A DNA stretch of 22,364 nucleotides, from IMG/VR virus record IMGVR_UViG_3300035201_000434, positions 1-22,364 of that record. One strand, written 5' to 3'. Positions 1-8,334 of this stretch are shown one piece after another (position 1 is the stretch's first letter; each line of letters begins with the position of its first letter). The notes beneath the pieces are model-generated. The model was not told the DNA's origin and searched no databases. It saw only the letters and a list, made by a program, of their open reading frames with translations. The translations under genes and the position numbers were made by a program. Source of the DNA: a virus.

Positions 1-429
1 AACACTAACTGTACCCACACCTGAATTAAGAGGTTCATTAAGGGCATTACCGGTCAAATATGTTGCATTGGTTCCCGTATATCCCGATACAAAATCTGCT
101 TGTAAATAAAACTCCCTATCATTATCAGTAGGAGTAATTAAATTTGTAAGAGTAAGAGTTGTAGTAGCAGCTCCCGTAATATAAGTACCATTTTCTACCG
201 CACCCACACCTTCCTCATACCACTGATAGGAAATAGTACCATCTTGATCAACAGACTCATTTCCTTGGAAAGAGTAAGTAGCAATACCACTTAAAGTTAC
301 TGTTCCTCCACCCGTCGAACCAACTCCTACCCCAGTAGATCCCACTCCAGTAGGATTTTCTGTAAATGATAGGACTGGACCATTAAGGTCCAGATCTACC
401 TGTTTATCATCGAAAATGCTAATTGCCAT
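1..429 (-). CDS. Ig-like structural protein, 5' part only (runs off left edge)
   Basis: The reading frame opens at the ATG at 429-427 and stays open for 143 codons to the window edge, so only the N-terminus is seen. It begins MAISIFDDKQVDLDLNGPVL, followed by a Gly/Ser/Thr/Val linker (about residues 25-42). Next comes a beta-rich segment (about 43-130) with the look of an immunoglobulin-like fold: a central QWYEEG, a later TLTLTNL strand and a following DNDREFYLQA strand. The start codon shares one base with the TAA of the upstream 1973-codon gene (TAATG), which indicates translational coupling. Ig-like domains are common on exposed phage structural proteins, so a role in a fibre or baseplate decoration is inferred. 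The specific function is unknown. Confidence 0.75.
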   Translation of the reverse strand, partial: MAISIFDDKQVDLDLNGPVLSFTENPTGVGSTGVGVGSTGGGTVTLSGIATYSFQGNESVDQDGTISYQWYEEGVGAVENGTYITGAATTTLTLTNLITPTDNDREFYLQADFVSGYTGTNATYLTGNALNEPLNSGVGTVSV

Positions 430-3400
430 TAGGAGAAGTTCTGACCGCCTACTATACCGTAAAGGGTGGCACCACCATCGAATGTCTTGAAGGAATATAT
501 GTCCGATCTACTTGCAGTAGTGGTAACTATTGGAACCACTCCCCCTGGCCAGTAAACTGGAATACTTGATCCACTTTCATCCTTGAAGGTGTCAATACCA
601 ACGCTCCTGCTACCTGTGCTATCCTGAACAATCTTCAGTGTAAAGGAGGTGGAGTCAGTTGGTGGTTGTTTCAAAGTGAAACTTGTAATAGTATCATCTG
701 CTTCTAAAGTAAAGGTCTGTGCTGCCGTCAAATCTACAGTAACCACATTAGAAGAAATAGTAAGAATTCCTACATTTTCAGAGTAACTACGTAATCTAGT
801 ATGTCCATGAACATCTAAATTAGCAGTTGCAACCGTAGTACCGATACCAACAGAACCAATACCACTGATAACCATCATCTTATTATCAGCAGATACTCCC
901 AGAGTATTTGCTGATCCAACCTGGAATGCTAATAAAGTATTAGTTGTTCCAATACCAACCGAGGATGCCTGAATAGAACCTGACGAAACATTGTTAATAT
1001 TATAAGGTCCAACCGCAGTGAATCCAGAGCTAACAGTAACATTCTGAGCAGTAACTATGCCAGCAAAGTATGCTTCACCATTTACAACAACGGAACTACT
1101 AGATGCACCAACGGCACCCACTTCAAGAGCAACTGTTGGTCGTGTAGTTCCAACACCAACATTTAAGAGACCTGTTGGATAAATTCCTGTACCAACCCCA
1201 GCATGAACTCCTTCCCATCTACTATCATTAGCAAGGTCAGTTAGTCCAGAACCATCTCCTGTAAATGCAGTTGCAACAACAGCACCAGAAATATTAGTAT
1301 TACCAATGACTCTTAATGCAAGTCCATTGGCAGTGGTTCCAATACCAACTCCATCACCATCAACAGCAAAGAGAGTTGAACCACCACCAACTTGGAAAGT
1401 ATTATCTCCAGGAGTTGTGCTACCAATTCCAACCTTATCAAAGATTGCAACACTAGCATCTCCAAGAAGACTTACACTACCAAATCTACGCCAATCGTTG
1501 TTAGAACTATAAATCCAACCAACATATCCACCATCAGCAGGGTCAGAGTAGTGAGTTATATCACCAGGGTTACCTGCAAGTGAAGGAATTGAATCAGAAA
1601 GTGTGCGCTTCCTTGAAACTGTTTGGTCACCTTGAACAAAGTAAGACTGTGCTTCAATACCCTTGTCAGAAGTAGAAGTCAGTTTATTGCTAACAATAAT
1701 CGGACCATTAAATTCAGAAGCAACTTTACTGTCAGGACCACCTTCTACTTTAAGGGATCTTGCTACATTAACCTCAGTAGCGTCGGTAATATTCAATCCA
1801 GCAACATCACCAATATCTTCACCAGTTACTGTTGGAACTGGAGTATTAATAATTTCTTCCTTACCCGTAGCAGAACTTAATCTCTTATTACCATTATAGG
1901 ATACACCATATGCATTCATTCCAGTATAGAAGACTGCACCAGCATTTCTCTCAAATGATTGTGCTAGAAGTTCTTCCTCAATAGAAAGGGACCTATCTTG
2001 CTTATCTGGGAATGCTGTGGAGTAGTTACCAGGACCAAATCCAACATACTCAAATGTATGTCCAGAAGCACGAAGAATAGAATGTCTCCGCAGTTCAACT
2101 GGTTTAGCAGCCACTTTTCTAACTACCGAACCAATAGTATGAATACCTGCCTTGGTTCCCAAAATACCACGGAAGACTGACAGTGGATTAGATCCTGTTG
2201 TGGTTGTCTTAACACGAACTAATTCATTATCAACCATGAAGTAATCACCAATATTAACATCCAAATTACCAATATTGGTAAGACTCATATTAGCAGTAGT
2301 GGCACTATCAATAGTAGCAGAAAGAACAGTAGTAATTCCAGCATACTGCGGAATCATTCTACCGTTCAGATTCTCATTATCTTCGGTAATAACACCATCA
2401 TTAGCAGCATATCCTTCACGATATGCATACATGGTTCCAGTTGCAGTTGGTGCGGTAGTTCCTACCCCAATATTAACTGAGAATGAAGTAAGGCTTAAAT
2501 TCTCATCAACTACAAAATCTCCAACATAAGTAGTCTCATTTGCTCCAGCAAATCTAACTTTTTGATCTACTTTTAATCCATGAGCATTAGCAGTGGTGAC
2601 AGTAGCAATACCACCTGTCTTGTCATAATTAAGAGTACTAATTCTAATTGCTTCACCAGTTAGATAAAGGAAAGCACCAGTTGCATTTGTAGCACCAATT
2701 CCAGTAGTAGTAAATCCACTAATAGTAGATGCAGATGCTACGGTAATACTTGACCCTCCCCCTACATCAACTGCCGTGATCCTATAAAGATCATTATATA
2801 CATCATAAGTAGCCGATCCAACTCCACTAACACGAAGTGTATCTCCTACATTGTCATAAATCTGAGTAACAGTAACCACACCGACTGTATGACTACCCGT
2901 AGTCGCAACACCTACCACATTTAATGTGTTACCAATACCATAAGCAGAACCACCGTCCATTACCTTAACAGAAGTGATTGTACCACTACCATCAACGGTA
3001 ATCTTGGCAGTTGCATTACTACCAGTGATTGAATCGCCAATAGCAACTAACTTAGCATTGTAAATATCTCCTGCAGAACCAGAACCATATCCAGCACCAC
3101 CATCTACAATACCAAGGGCAGTAATAGGATTAAGTCCATGATCAATAAGGGTAGTAATTGTATGAGCAGATCCAGTTTGAGACTGAATTTGAGTAATACC
3201 AACACCTATTTCACTATCATTGTTATAGAGATTAAGAGTTTCCTTAGTAAGACTATTCTCAACATTATTAGCAACAACATCGCCAATTAATTCAGGTAAA
3301 GCAAAACACTTAGCTCCTTCTGGATCAGAATTAACATTATCTCTATTGGTTTGAGGATAAAGTTCCTTGATTGGTTGAGGGAACTTCTCCCCACCAAATG

Positions 3401-6350
3401 GAGAAACCGTAGGAACATTTGATGAATTAAGAAGAGTTAGATAGTAAACACCATCTTGTTCTCCCGATACCCACTTCTTGGACTCTTCAGTTCTGTATAC
3501 GAAATAAGTATTATCATATTCTTTTCTTTTAAAATATGGTAATGCAGTAGTCCTAGAACTAGTATCATTAGTAAATGTTCCAGGATTTGTAGTCAATCCA
3601 ACAGTAAATGCCTTGGAACTACTAATTCCAGTAACAGTATAAGTCCTATTATATCCTGTCTTGGCAGTTCCTGCAGTATTCTCACTACTCGTAATGTTAA
3701 CCAACTCTACTCTAGAACCATTAGATAAATGGTGAGGAAGTTCAGTAGTTACACTAACTTCTGTTCCACTCCATGTTGCATCAGCAATGAAACTAAAGTT
3801 CCTTTGCTGAGTATCATTAGTAAGTGAACCACTACCAAAGTAGGTTTCAATTTCAGAAGTAGTAGATCCTGTGCCAGTGTTAGATTCCTGAAGAATATAT
3901 CCTTCACTAGGAGGTCGTGCAGTTCCACCATCTTTAGGAAGAACAAATCTTGCACGATACAGAGTATCAGCAGCATTTCTAGTATCGGATCTTCTCTTAA
4001 TATAAGTCTTAGGAGTAGCAACACCCAATCCAGTAGATCCAAGTCCTACATTTCCAGCAATAATATTATAAATTCCATTTTCAGTGGTTGCAGCAGCAAC
4101 TTTAACGTACCACTGATTATTTGTACCATCCCACTGAACAGGATGACCAATATCACCCGAATTCTTATCAGATACTCTACTTACAACACTTAAAACACCA
4201 CCTTTACTGTTAATTGAAATGGCATTTCCGTCTAATGCATCATTTAAAGTCTTTGCTACCTTAATATTAACATTAGTGGAAAGACCACTTGCATTAGTAT
4301 TACTATCGGTAATTGCAAAATAAACCTTATTAGAATCAAGTCCATCAGGAAGATGACCATTAGAACTAATTACTCGAATAGATTCTCCATTTAGGAAAGT
4401 ATGAGCAGCAGTAAGAGTGATAACATTTTCATTTCCACCCTGACTACGTGTACCAATACTATTAATACCTGCTACACTCTGCTTAACAGTATAGTCTTTC
4501 TCCATACTGAATTGAGATCCAGGCATTACAATCCGAGAACTGTATTCAGTAACAGATCCCGCAGAAGAAACAAGAACTTTTAAACTGTCATTTGCTCTGG
4601 CACCAACTCTATATCCTTCTAAAACGTTCTCTGGTGCAACATCCTCATTGGTCTTTCCATACAAATAAAGATTAGCAGTAGATCCTACACCAACCGCCGA
4701 TCCAGTCTGGTTGACATCAATTAATTCAAATTCAACTGCACTTTCAGTAAGAGGAATTTCTTTTGGTGGAATAATATGAGTAAGATATCCCCTATCATCT
4801 TGTGAGAATGAAGTTCTCTTAAATCCATCGGCGATTAATGCTTTTGCACCAAAGTTAGAGTTAGAGTTGGTAAGTGAAATATCACCACCACTTTCAGATA
4901 CAAAATGCTCTGCATAACCAATAGCAAATACAGAAACTACCTGTAAAGTTGCATCATTTGAACATTTAATGTGATAGTTCTTATATGCAGGCTTATAAAC
5001 AGATTTTGAATTGGTATGAAGATTATCAACAGTTGTTGAATCATCATATGCTCCGGTTGAAGGAGTATCGTCATTATAAAGAACAAAGGCATTATTATCC
5101 TTCTGAAGTCCAATACCTGTAAACTGGGCAACAACCATGGAACGGAAACCAGTGGCATTATCACCATTGGCATACATACCACACATACCATATACGGATC
5201 TCAATGATACGTTAAAGATATATGGTGAAGATGAGGTTACAGTATCAGAACTTAATGTTAAAGTAGCACCCGAAACTGAAGGTAATGCTGTAGTCGGTGC
5301 ATTTTGAACACTATACGTGGCCTGAGTATCACTTGGTTTCGTAGCAACAACAAACTGACCATTATATCCGGATGCGGTAATTCCTTCTATACGGAATGCA
5401 GTATCTACTTGTAAACCATCAACAGCAGATGTAGTATCAACTGTAACCGTAGTAGTTGGTGTTACACCATCACCAGCCTTGATGCTCGAAATTCCAACAG
5501 ATTCTCCAGTTGGACCAACAATCCTATATTCATCAATTTTCGCTTGAATATCAATTCCACTACTTGGGTAATCTGGTTGAATTTCACGTCCAGAAGATTG
5601 TCCATAAACTAAACTAATCTTCTCATAATACATATCCAAATCAGTACGATTTGTAGAATATGTCTGAAATTCGTCGTTTATGTCAACATTATTAACACCA
5701 TCAGCATATTCAAAACAAGTCAGTTTATGATGTGAGAAATTAGGAACAAATTCATTAGTAGTATAATCAACATAACACTTTCCGTTTGGATCTGCATCAA
5801 ACATGGAAAATTGCCAAAAATAGCAACCACCCGTTACACGGAATAATGCACTTCTCCCAATATTGTCATTTGTTGGACTTGGAACATATTTTGGTCTTAT
5901 TTTGGTCTTTCTAAGGTCTAAACCAACAAGTGAAGTACCACGAGGAATTATAACACCACCGTAAATACTGTTTAATTTGTAAAGTTCGTTATTTGGAGAA
6001 TCTAGATCAAAATTAGAAGTTAAGTCATAAGGAGGTAAATCATCAGATGTTGCACCACTTCTTAATAGGTAATTATTTTCTCCATCAGGAATCCATCCAG
6101 GTCTATTATCTACCGTATGTTCACCAGGATATATTAAGATTGTGGTTTTCCCAAATCTATCATTATTCAATCCTTTCTGATATGAAAATCGTGCCGATTC
6201 AATCATTGCACGTTGAATCGTCTTAAAAGGTCGGGTTAATGAATTACCCTGATTTTCAATACTATCAGTCGCATCTAGGTCATTTGGATTGACATAGAGA
6301 ATATTTCCCCGAACTGATTTCAGAAAATTGTCTAATCTGGAAAGACCCAT
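429..6350 (-). CDS. Giant tail fibre / baseplate-attached adhesin, 1973 aa
   Basis: This is the largest gene in the window and almost certainly a virion surface protein. Residues 1-90 contain LYVNPNDLD, the segment RPFKTIQRAMIESARFS and a later ILIYPGEH, which resembles the start of a pectate-lyase-like right-handed beta-helix. The middle is a long Gly/Ser/Thr/Asn-rich beta region with no enzyme motif that I recognise. Residues about 1080-1177 hold glycine-tyrosine repeats (GGAGYGSG, GGSAYGIGN) like those in the gp5-like and 1338-codon proteins. Residues about 1637-1850 carry five copies of a VGIGTT-type repeat, with FTGDGSGLTDL between the second and third; both are typical of fibre C-terminal regions. 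The end (TFDGGATLYGIVGGQNFS) resembles the closing domain of marine phage fibres. The gene lies at the end of the baseplate operon. Host binding is inferred; the receptor is unknown. Confidence 0.8.
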   Translation of the reverse strand: MGLSRLDNFLKSVRGNILYVNPNDLDATDSIENQGNSLTRPFKTIQRAMIESARFSYQKGLNNDRFGKTTILIYPGEHTVDNRPGWIPDGENNYLLRSGATSDDLPPYDLTSNFDLDSPNNELYKLNSIYGGVIIPRGTSLVGLDLRKTKIRPKYVPSPTNDNIGRSALFRVTGGCYFWQFSMFDADPNGKCYVDYTTNEFVPNFSHHKLTCFEYADGVNNVDINDEFQTYSTNRTDLDMYYEKISLVYGQSSGREIQPDYPSSGIDIQAKIDEYRIVGPTGESVGISSIKAGDGVTPTTTVTVDTTSAVDGLQVDTAFRIEGITASGYNGQFVVATKPSDTQATYSVQNAPTTALPSVSGATLTLSSDTVTSSSPYIFNVSLRSVYGMCGMYANGDNATGFRSMVVAQFTGIGLQKDNNAFVLYNDDTPSTGAYDDSTTVDNLHTNSKSVYKPAYKNYHIKCSNDATLQVVSVFAIGYAEHFVSESGGDISLTNSNSNFGAKALIADGFKRTSFSQDDRGYLTHIIPPKEIPLTESAVEFELIDVNQTGSAVGVGSTANLYLYGKTNEDVAPENVLEGYRVGARANDSLKVLVSSAGSVTEYSSRIVMPGSQFSMEKDYTVKQSVAGINSIGTRSQGGNENVITLTAAHTFLNGESIRVISSNGHLPDGLDSNKVYFAITDSNTNASGLSTNVNIKVAKTLNDALDGNAISINSKGGVLSVVSRVSDKNSGDIGHPVQWDGTNNQWYVKVAAATTENGIYNIIAGNVGLGSTGLGVATPKTYIKRRSDTRNAADTLYRARFVLPKDGGTARPPSEGYILQESNTGTGSTTSEIETYFGSGSLTNDTQQRNFSFIADATWSGTEVSVTTELPHHLSNGSRVELVNITSSENTAGTAKTGYNRTYTVTGISSSKAFTVGLTTNPGTFTNDTSSRTTALPYFKRKEYDNTYFVYRTEESKKWVSGEQDGVYYLTLLNSSNVPTVSPFGGEKFPQPIKELYPQTNRDNVNSDPEGAKCFALPELIGDVVANNVENSLTKETLNLYNNDSEIGVGITQIQSQTGSAHTITTLIDHGLNPITALGIVDGGAGYGSGSAGDIYNAKLVAIGDSITGSNATAKITVDGSGTITSVKVMDGGSAYGIGNTLNVVGVATTGSHTVGVVTVTQIYDNVGDTLRVSGVGSATYDVYNDLYRITAVDVGGGSSITVASASTISGFTTTGIGATNATGAFLYLTGEAIRISTLNYDKTGGIATVTTANAHGLKVDQKVRFAGANETTYVGDFVVDENLSLTSFSVNIGVGTTAPTATGTMYAYREGYAANDGVITEDNENLNGRMIPQYAGITTVLSATIDSATTANMSLTNIGNLDVNIGDYFMVDNELVRVKTTTTGSNPLSVFRGILGTKAGIHTIGSVVRKVAAKPVELRRHSILRASGHTFEYVGFGPGNYSTAFPDKQDRSLSIEEELLAQSFERNAGAVFYTGMNAYGVSYNGNKRLSSATGKEEIINTPVPTVTGEDIGDVAGLNITDATEVNVARSLKVEGGPDSKVASEFNGPIIVSNKLTSTSDKGIEAQSYFVQGDQTVSRKRTLSDSIPSLAGNPGDITHYSDPADGGYVGWIYSSNNDWRRFGSVSLLGDASVAIFDKVGIGSTTPGDNTFQVGGGSTLFAVDGDGVGIGTTANGLALRVIGNTNISGAVVATAFTGDGSGLTDLANDSRWEGVHAGVGTGIYPTGLLNVGVGTTRPTVALEVGAVGASSSSVVVNGEAYFAGIVTAQNVTVSSGFTAVGPYNINNVSSGSIQASSVGIGTTNTLLAFQVGSANTLGVSADNKMMVISGIGSVGIGTTVATANLDVHGHTRLRSYSENVGILTISSNVVTVDLTAAQTFTLEADDTITSFTLKQPPTDSTSFTLKIVQDSTGSRSVGIDTFKDESGSSIPVYWPGGVVPIVTTTASRSDIYSFKTFDGGATLYGIVGGQNFS

Positions 6351-6381
6351 CTTATTAATTCTTATAGCCGTTATGGATTAT

Positions 6382-6564
6382 TTAGCTTTCGTACTGTCCT
6401 TCATATTCGTGGGTCTCTACCATCTTTTCTACAGCAGCAGTAACCTCATTCATCGTATCACGCAAATCATATTGTTGACCTGATTCACATTGTCTTGTAA
6501 AGGGATGAATCAACGTCCACCGCCACTTCTTTATATCCTTAGAGTACCAAAGCTTTATATCCAT
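6382..6564 (-). CDS. Small hypothetical protein, 60 aa
   Basis: A short intact frame starts with ATG at 6564-6562, just past a bidirectional terminator, and lies 31 nt ahead of the giant fibre gene. The protein is Trp- and Lys-rich at the N-terminus (LWYSKDIKKWRWTLIHP) and has a predicted helix rich in Glu, Ala and Met in the second half (MNEVTAAVEKMVE). It has no signal peptide or membrane segment. I do not recognise the family. It is kept as a gene because it fills an otherwise empty interval on the coding strand, has balanced composition and reads in the direction of the operon. No strong ribosome binding site is visible (AAGAAATAAATAAAAT precedes the ATG). Confidence 0.6.
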   Translation of the reverse strand: MDIKLWYSKDIKKWRWTLIHPFTRQCESGQQYDLRDTMNEVTAAVEKMVETHEYEGQYES

Positions 6565-6598
6565 ATTTTATTTATTTCTTGCCAAACCTTACGCGAGG

Positions 6599-6631
6599 AA
6601 AAAATTGGCGGGGTTTTTTTCCCGCTTTTTT
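6599..6631. terminator. Bidirectional Rho-independent terminator
   Basis: The stem GCGGG/CCCGC (6608-6612 with 6621-6625) encloses a T-rich loop. It is flanked by six A on the left and six T on the right. Read on either strand, this gives a GC hairpin followed by a T run. On the minus strand it lies right after the stop of the 73-codon gene (6636) and before the 60-codon gene, so it would end the short unit that starts at the promoter at 6860-6888. Confidence 0.8.
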
Positions 6632-6635
6632 GGAA

Positions 6636-6857
6636 TTAAAAGTCGTTTTTCCCTGAGAGTGGTTCTGCATACACCAACCTCTCCTCCGGACACATAGCAC
6701 GTACTAACTTTAATACATTCATAAACTGTTCGGTATTATCGCATAACACCTCCTTCTCATCTCCTTCATTAGAATAGAGATAAAAAGCTTTCTTGGTGGG
6801 ATCCACCACGCATTTCATTAAATACTCTTCGTCCATCCACGCACTCATCATGCTCAT
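6636..6857 (-). CDS. Small hypothetical protein, 73 aa (start uncertain)
   Basis: This is an intact short frame between a strong promoter and a terminator. The protein (MDEEYLMKCVVDPTKKAFYL near the N-terminus, CPEERLVYAEPLSG near the C-terminus) looks like a compact soluble alpha/beta protein; I do not recognise a family. The longest frame starts at 6857, but that ATG is only 2 nt past a TATAAT box, so a transcript from that promoter would begin at about 6853, inside the frame. Translation would then use Met3 (6851), Met4 (6848) or Met8 (6836); Met8 gives a natural-looking MDEEYL start and a 66-residue protein. If transcription instead reads through from upstream, the 6857 start could also be used. 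Confidence 0.6.
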   Translation of the reverse strand: MSMMSAWMDEEYLMKCVVDPTKKAFYLYSNEGDEKEVLCDNTEQFMNVLKLVRAMCPEERLVYAEPLSGKNDF

Positions 6858-6859
6858 TT

Positions 6860-6888
6860 ATTATACCACCCCATTATCTAAAAGTCAA
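6860..6888 (-). promoter_or_regulatory. Strong sigma70-type promoter with extended -10
   Basis: On the minus strand, TTGACT (6888-6883) and TATAAT (6865-6860) are separated by exactly 17 nt, and the -10 is preceded by TGG, giving an extended -10 (TGnTATAAT). The match is 5/6 at the -35 and 6/6 at the -10. The -35 box overlaps the TGA stop of the upstream 256-codon gene. The predicted start of transcription is about 6853, and the terminator at 6599-6631 lies about 230 nt downstream. Confidence 0.75.
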
Positions 6889-7655
6889 AGGGTCCGTGTG
6901 TTCTGACCCGCATATTTAGGATCATTTCCATCCCTATCCGGCCGATCTTCATAGGTTTCACCCTCATATTCTACCACTAAACCATTCACATCCTTTCTTT
7001 CGGCATAGATGTGATAGAAGCAATCGATAGGCATTCCACCTCGTGCTTGAAGATATACGGTTTCATCATCCCATCTCTTTATGATAACATCTTGATGAGC
7101 ACCAATGGGTTGTAGTTGAACTGAAATACTATTAATATGTACCAAATCTTTCCAATAATCTGGGAGTTTAATCTCCTTTTTATTTCTTACTCTTCCTCTA
7201 GTATATACTCCAACCTCTGGACCTTCAATACAAGCATGAGCCAGACGATATCCATCTCTGGAAGGATGCTTCATGTCAAAAAGTTTAGGAGAAGCATCTG
7301 CTGCTTGATGTCGTGCTTCTAATCTCCCAGTAGAAAGGCAATCAACCGATCCTGTTACATATACATCGCCATCAATATAAGTATTCCCTTTGGTCCACTG
7401 TGCCATAGGCAACTCACCCGAAAGTCCTACACTTTTTTTAGGATGAGGACAATCTTTGTCATCATTAGTTAAAGGTCCTACCATCAACGTAGCACCCGCA
7501 AAAGGAAAAGTAGTGGGTTCACCAAAAACTACAGGACCTTCTGCTGCCAGAGCACCATAAATTTCTCCCTCACCTACACCGATAGCCGGATAAACTCCTG
7601 CTCCTATCTGGCATTGACCACCAATGCCCAAGTCTCCTTGTACTGTATCACTCAT
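6885..7655 (-). CDS. Fibre-like structural protein with conserved C-terminal domain, 256 aa
   Basis: The N-terminal third is Gly/Ala-rich (residues about 5-65). The stretch GNTYIDGDVYVTGSVDCLS (about 90-108) looks like the fold-entry strands of tail fibre proteins. The C-terminal half has a distinctive pattern: LFDMKHPSRDGYRLAHACIE, then GPEVGVYTRGR, a LPDYW motif, a run of strands including QLQPIGAHQDV, then YHIYAERKD and VEYEGE. From memory, this pattern recurs at the C-terminus of many marine phage structural proteins; its fold and activity are not known to me. The start has a perfect AGGAGG (7670-7665), 9 nt from the ATG and overlapping the stop of the preceding gene. Position after the spike-like gene suggests a baseplate or short-fibre component. 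Confidence 0.7.
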   Translation of the reverse strand: MSDTVQGDLGIGGQCQIGAGVYPAIGVGEGEIYGALAAEGPVVFGEPTTFPFAGATLMVGPLTNDDKDCPHPKKSVGLSGELPMAQWTKGNTYIDGDVYVTGSVDCLSTGRLEARHQAADASPKLFDMKHPSRDGYRLAHACIEGPEVGVYTRGRVRNKKEIKLPDYWKDLVHINSISVQLQPIGAHQDVIIKRWDDETVYLQARGGMPIDCFYHIYAERKDVNGLVVEYEGETYEDRPDRDGNDPKYAGQNTRTL

Positions 7656-7664
7656 TTAATTATT

Positions 7665-7670
7665 CCTCCT
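7665..7670 (-). promoter_or_regulatory. Perfect Shine-Dalgarno AGGAGG for the 256-aa gene
   Basis: AGGAGG lies 9 nt before the ATG at 7655-7653 and overlaps the TAG stop (7671-7669) of the upstream spike-like gene. A ribosome ending there could restart directly. It is among the strongest ribosome binding sites noted here, which suggests high expression of the 256-residue protein. Confidence 0.8.
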
Positions 7671-8334
7671 ATGGTAAATCGTATCGATCAGTGGTTGGGG
7701 TAACCGTTTGTAACTGTTCTCTCAATTTCTTCTGCCCTCCGAATTTAGAATCCTTTACACCTGCTATGGAATCACTCACTGCCTTAACTAAAGATCCATA
7801 AATGTTAAGAACGCTATTAGCAGTTATTTCTACTGTACCACTTCCACAGATTTTTGTATAGGCTTGAGTAGTAATCAAACATTTCTTACTATCAACCTGA
7901 AAAGTTTCAGCAGCATTTATTACCACATTACCACTATCAGTTCCGCTTCCTGTAGTAACCAACTCAAAATCAGTACACTTCATCCTGATTTTACCTTTCG
8001 TCGCAGTAATACAGATGTTACCATTATCTGCTGTAATTGACATGGTATCCACTTCTTCAGTGTTAGTCATACCACATTTAACTGCCACATTTCCGGGACT
8101 GGTTAAAATAGAATGTCCTTTCCGAGGTCCAGAAATATCCATAGTAAAATTATGTTCAGCATCAGGGGTCTGAAGCATAATGCCCGATGTTACATCTCCT
8201 TTCTCATGAATTTGACCCATAGAAATGGATCCTTTTTCATTACCATACTTAATACCAACATAATTCTGCTCAGTAGTTCCAGTAGGATTAGGTCCTTCCG
8301 TATTCTTGGGTAATCTATCTATTGGGGTTGCCAT
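7669..8334 (-). CDS. Beta-helical spike-like baseplate protein, 221 aa
   Basis: Residues about 100-185 are a run of short alternating strands of the kind NICITATKGKIRMKC, NVVINAAETFQVDSKKC, TVEITANSVLNIYG. This resembles the trimeric beta-helix of VgrG and of the T4 gp5 C-terminal domain (established structural families; the assignment here is by pattern only). There is no enzymatic motif. The N-terminal part (DRLPKNTEGPNPTG) is Pro/Gly-rich and probably extended. The gp5-like protein encoded two genes upstream has the OB-fold but no beta-helix, so this protein may supply the membrane-piercing needle as a separate chain. The ATG directly abuts the TAA of the upstream gene (TAAATG), implying coupled translation. 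Four Cys in the helix region are unusual for a needle. Confidence 0.6.
   Translation of the reverse strand: MATPIDRLPKNTEGPNPTGTTEQNYVGIKYGNEKGSISMGQIHEKGDVTSGIMLQTPDAEHNFTMDISGPRKGHSILTSPGNVAVKCGMTNTEEVDTMSITADNGNICITATKGKIRMKCTDFELVTTGSGTDSGNVVINAAETFQVDSKKCLITTQAYTKICGSGTVEITANSVLNIYGSLVKAVSDSIAGVKDSKFGGQKKLREQLQTVTPTTDRYDLP

Noticed and set aside
800-3110. Possible DNA tandem repeats or CRISPR-like pattern in the giant fibre gene
   Set aside because: The similarity is at protein level (VGIGTT and GGxGY turns) with uneven spacing and variable DNA; there are no regular direct repeats with spacers.
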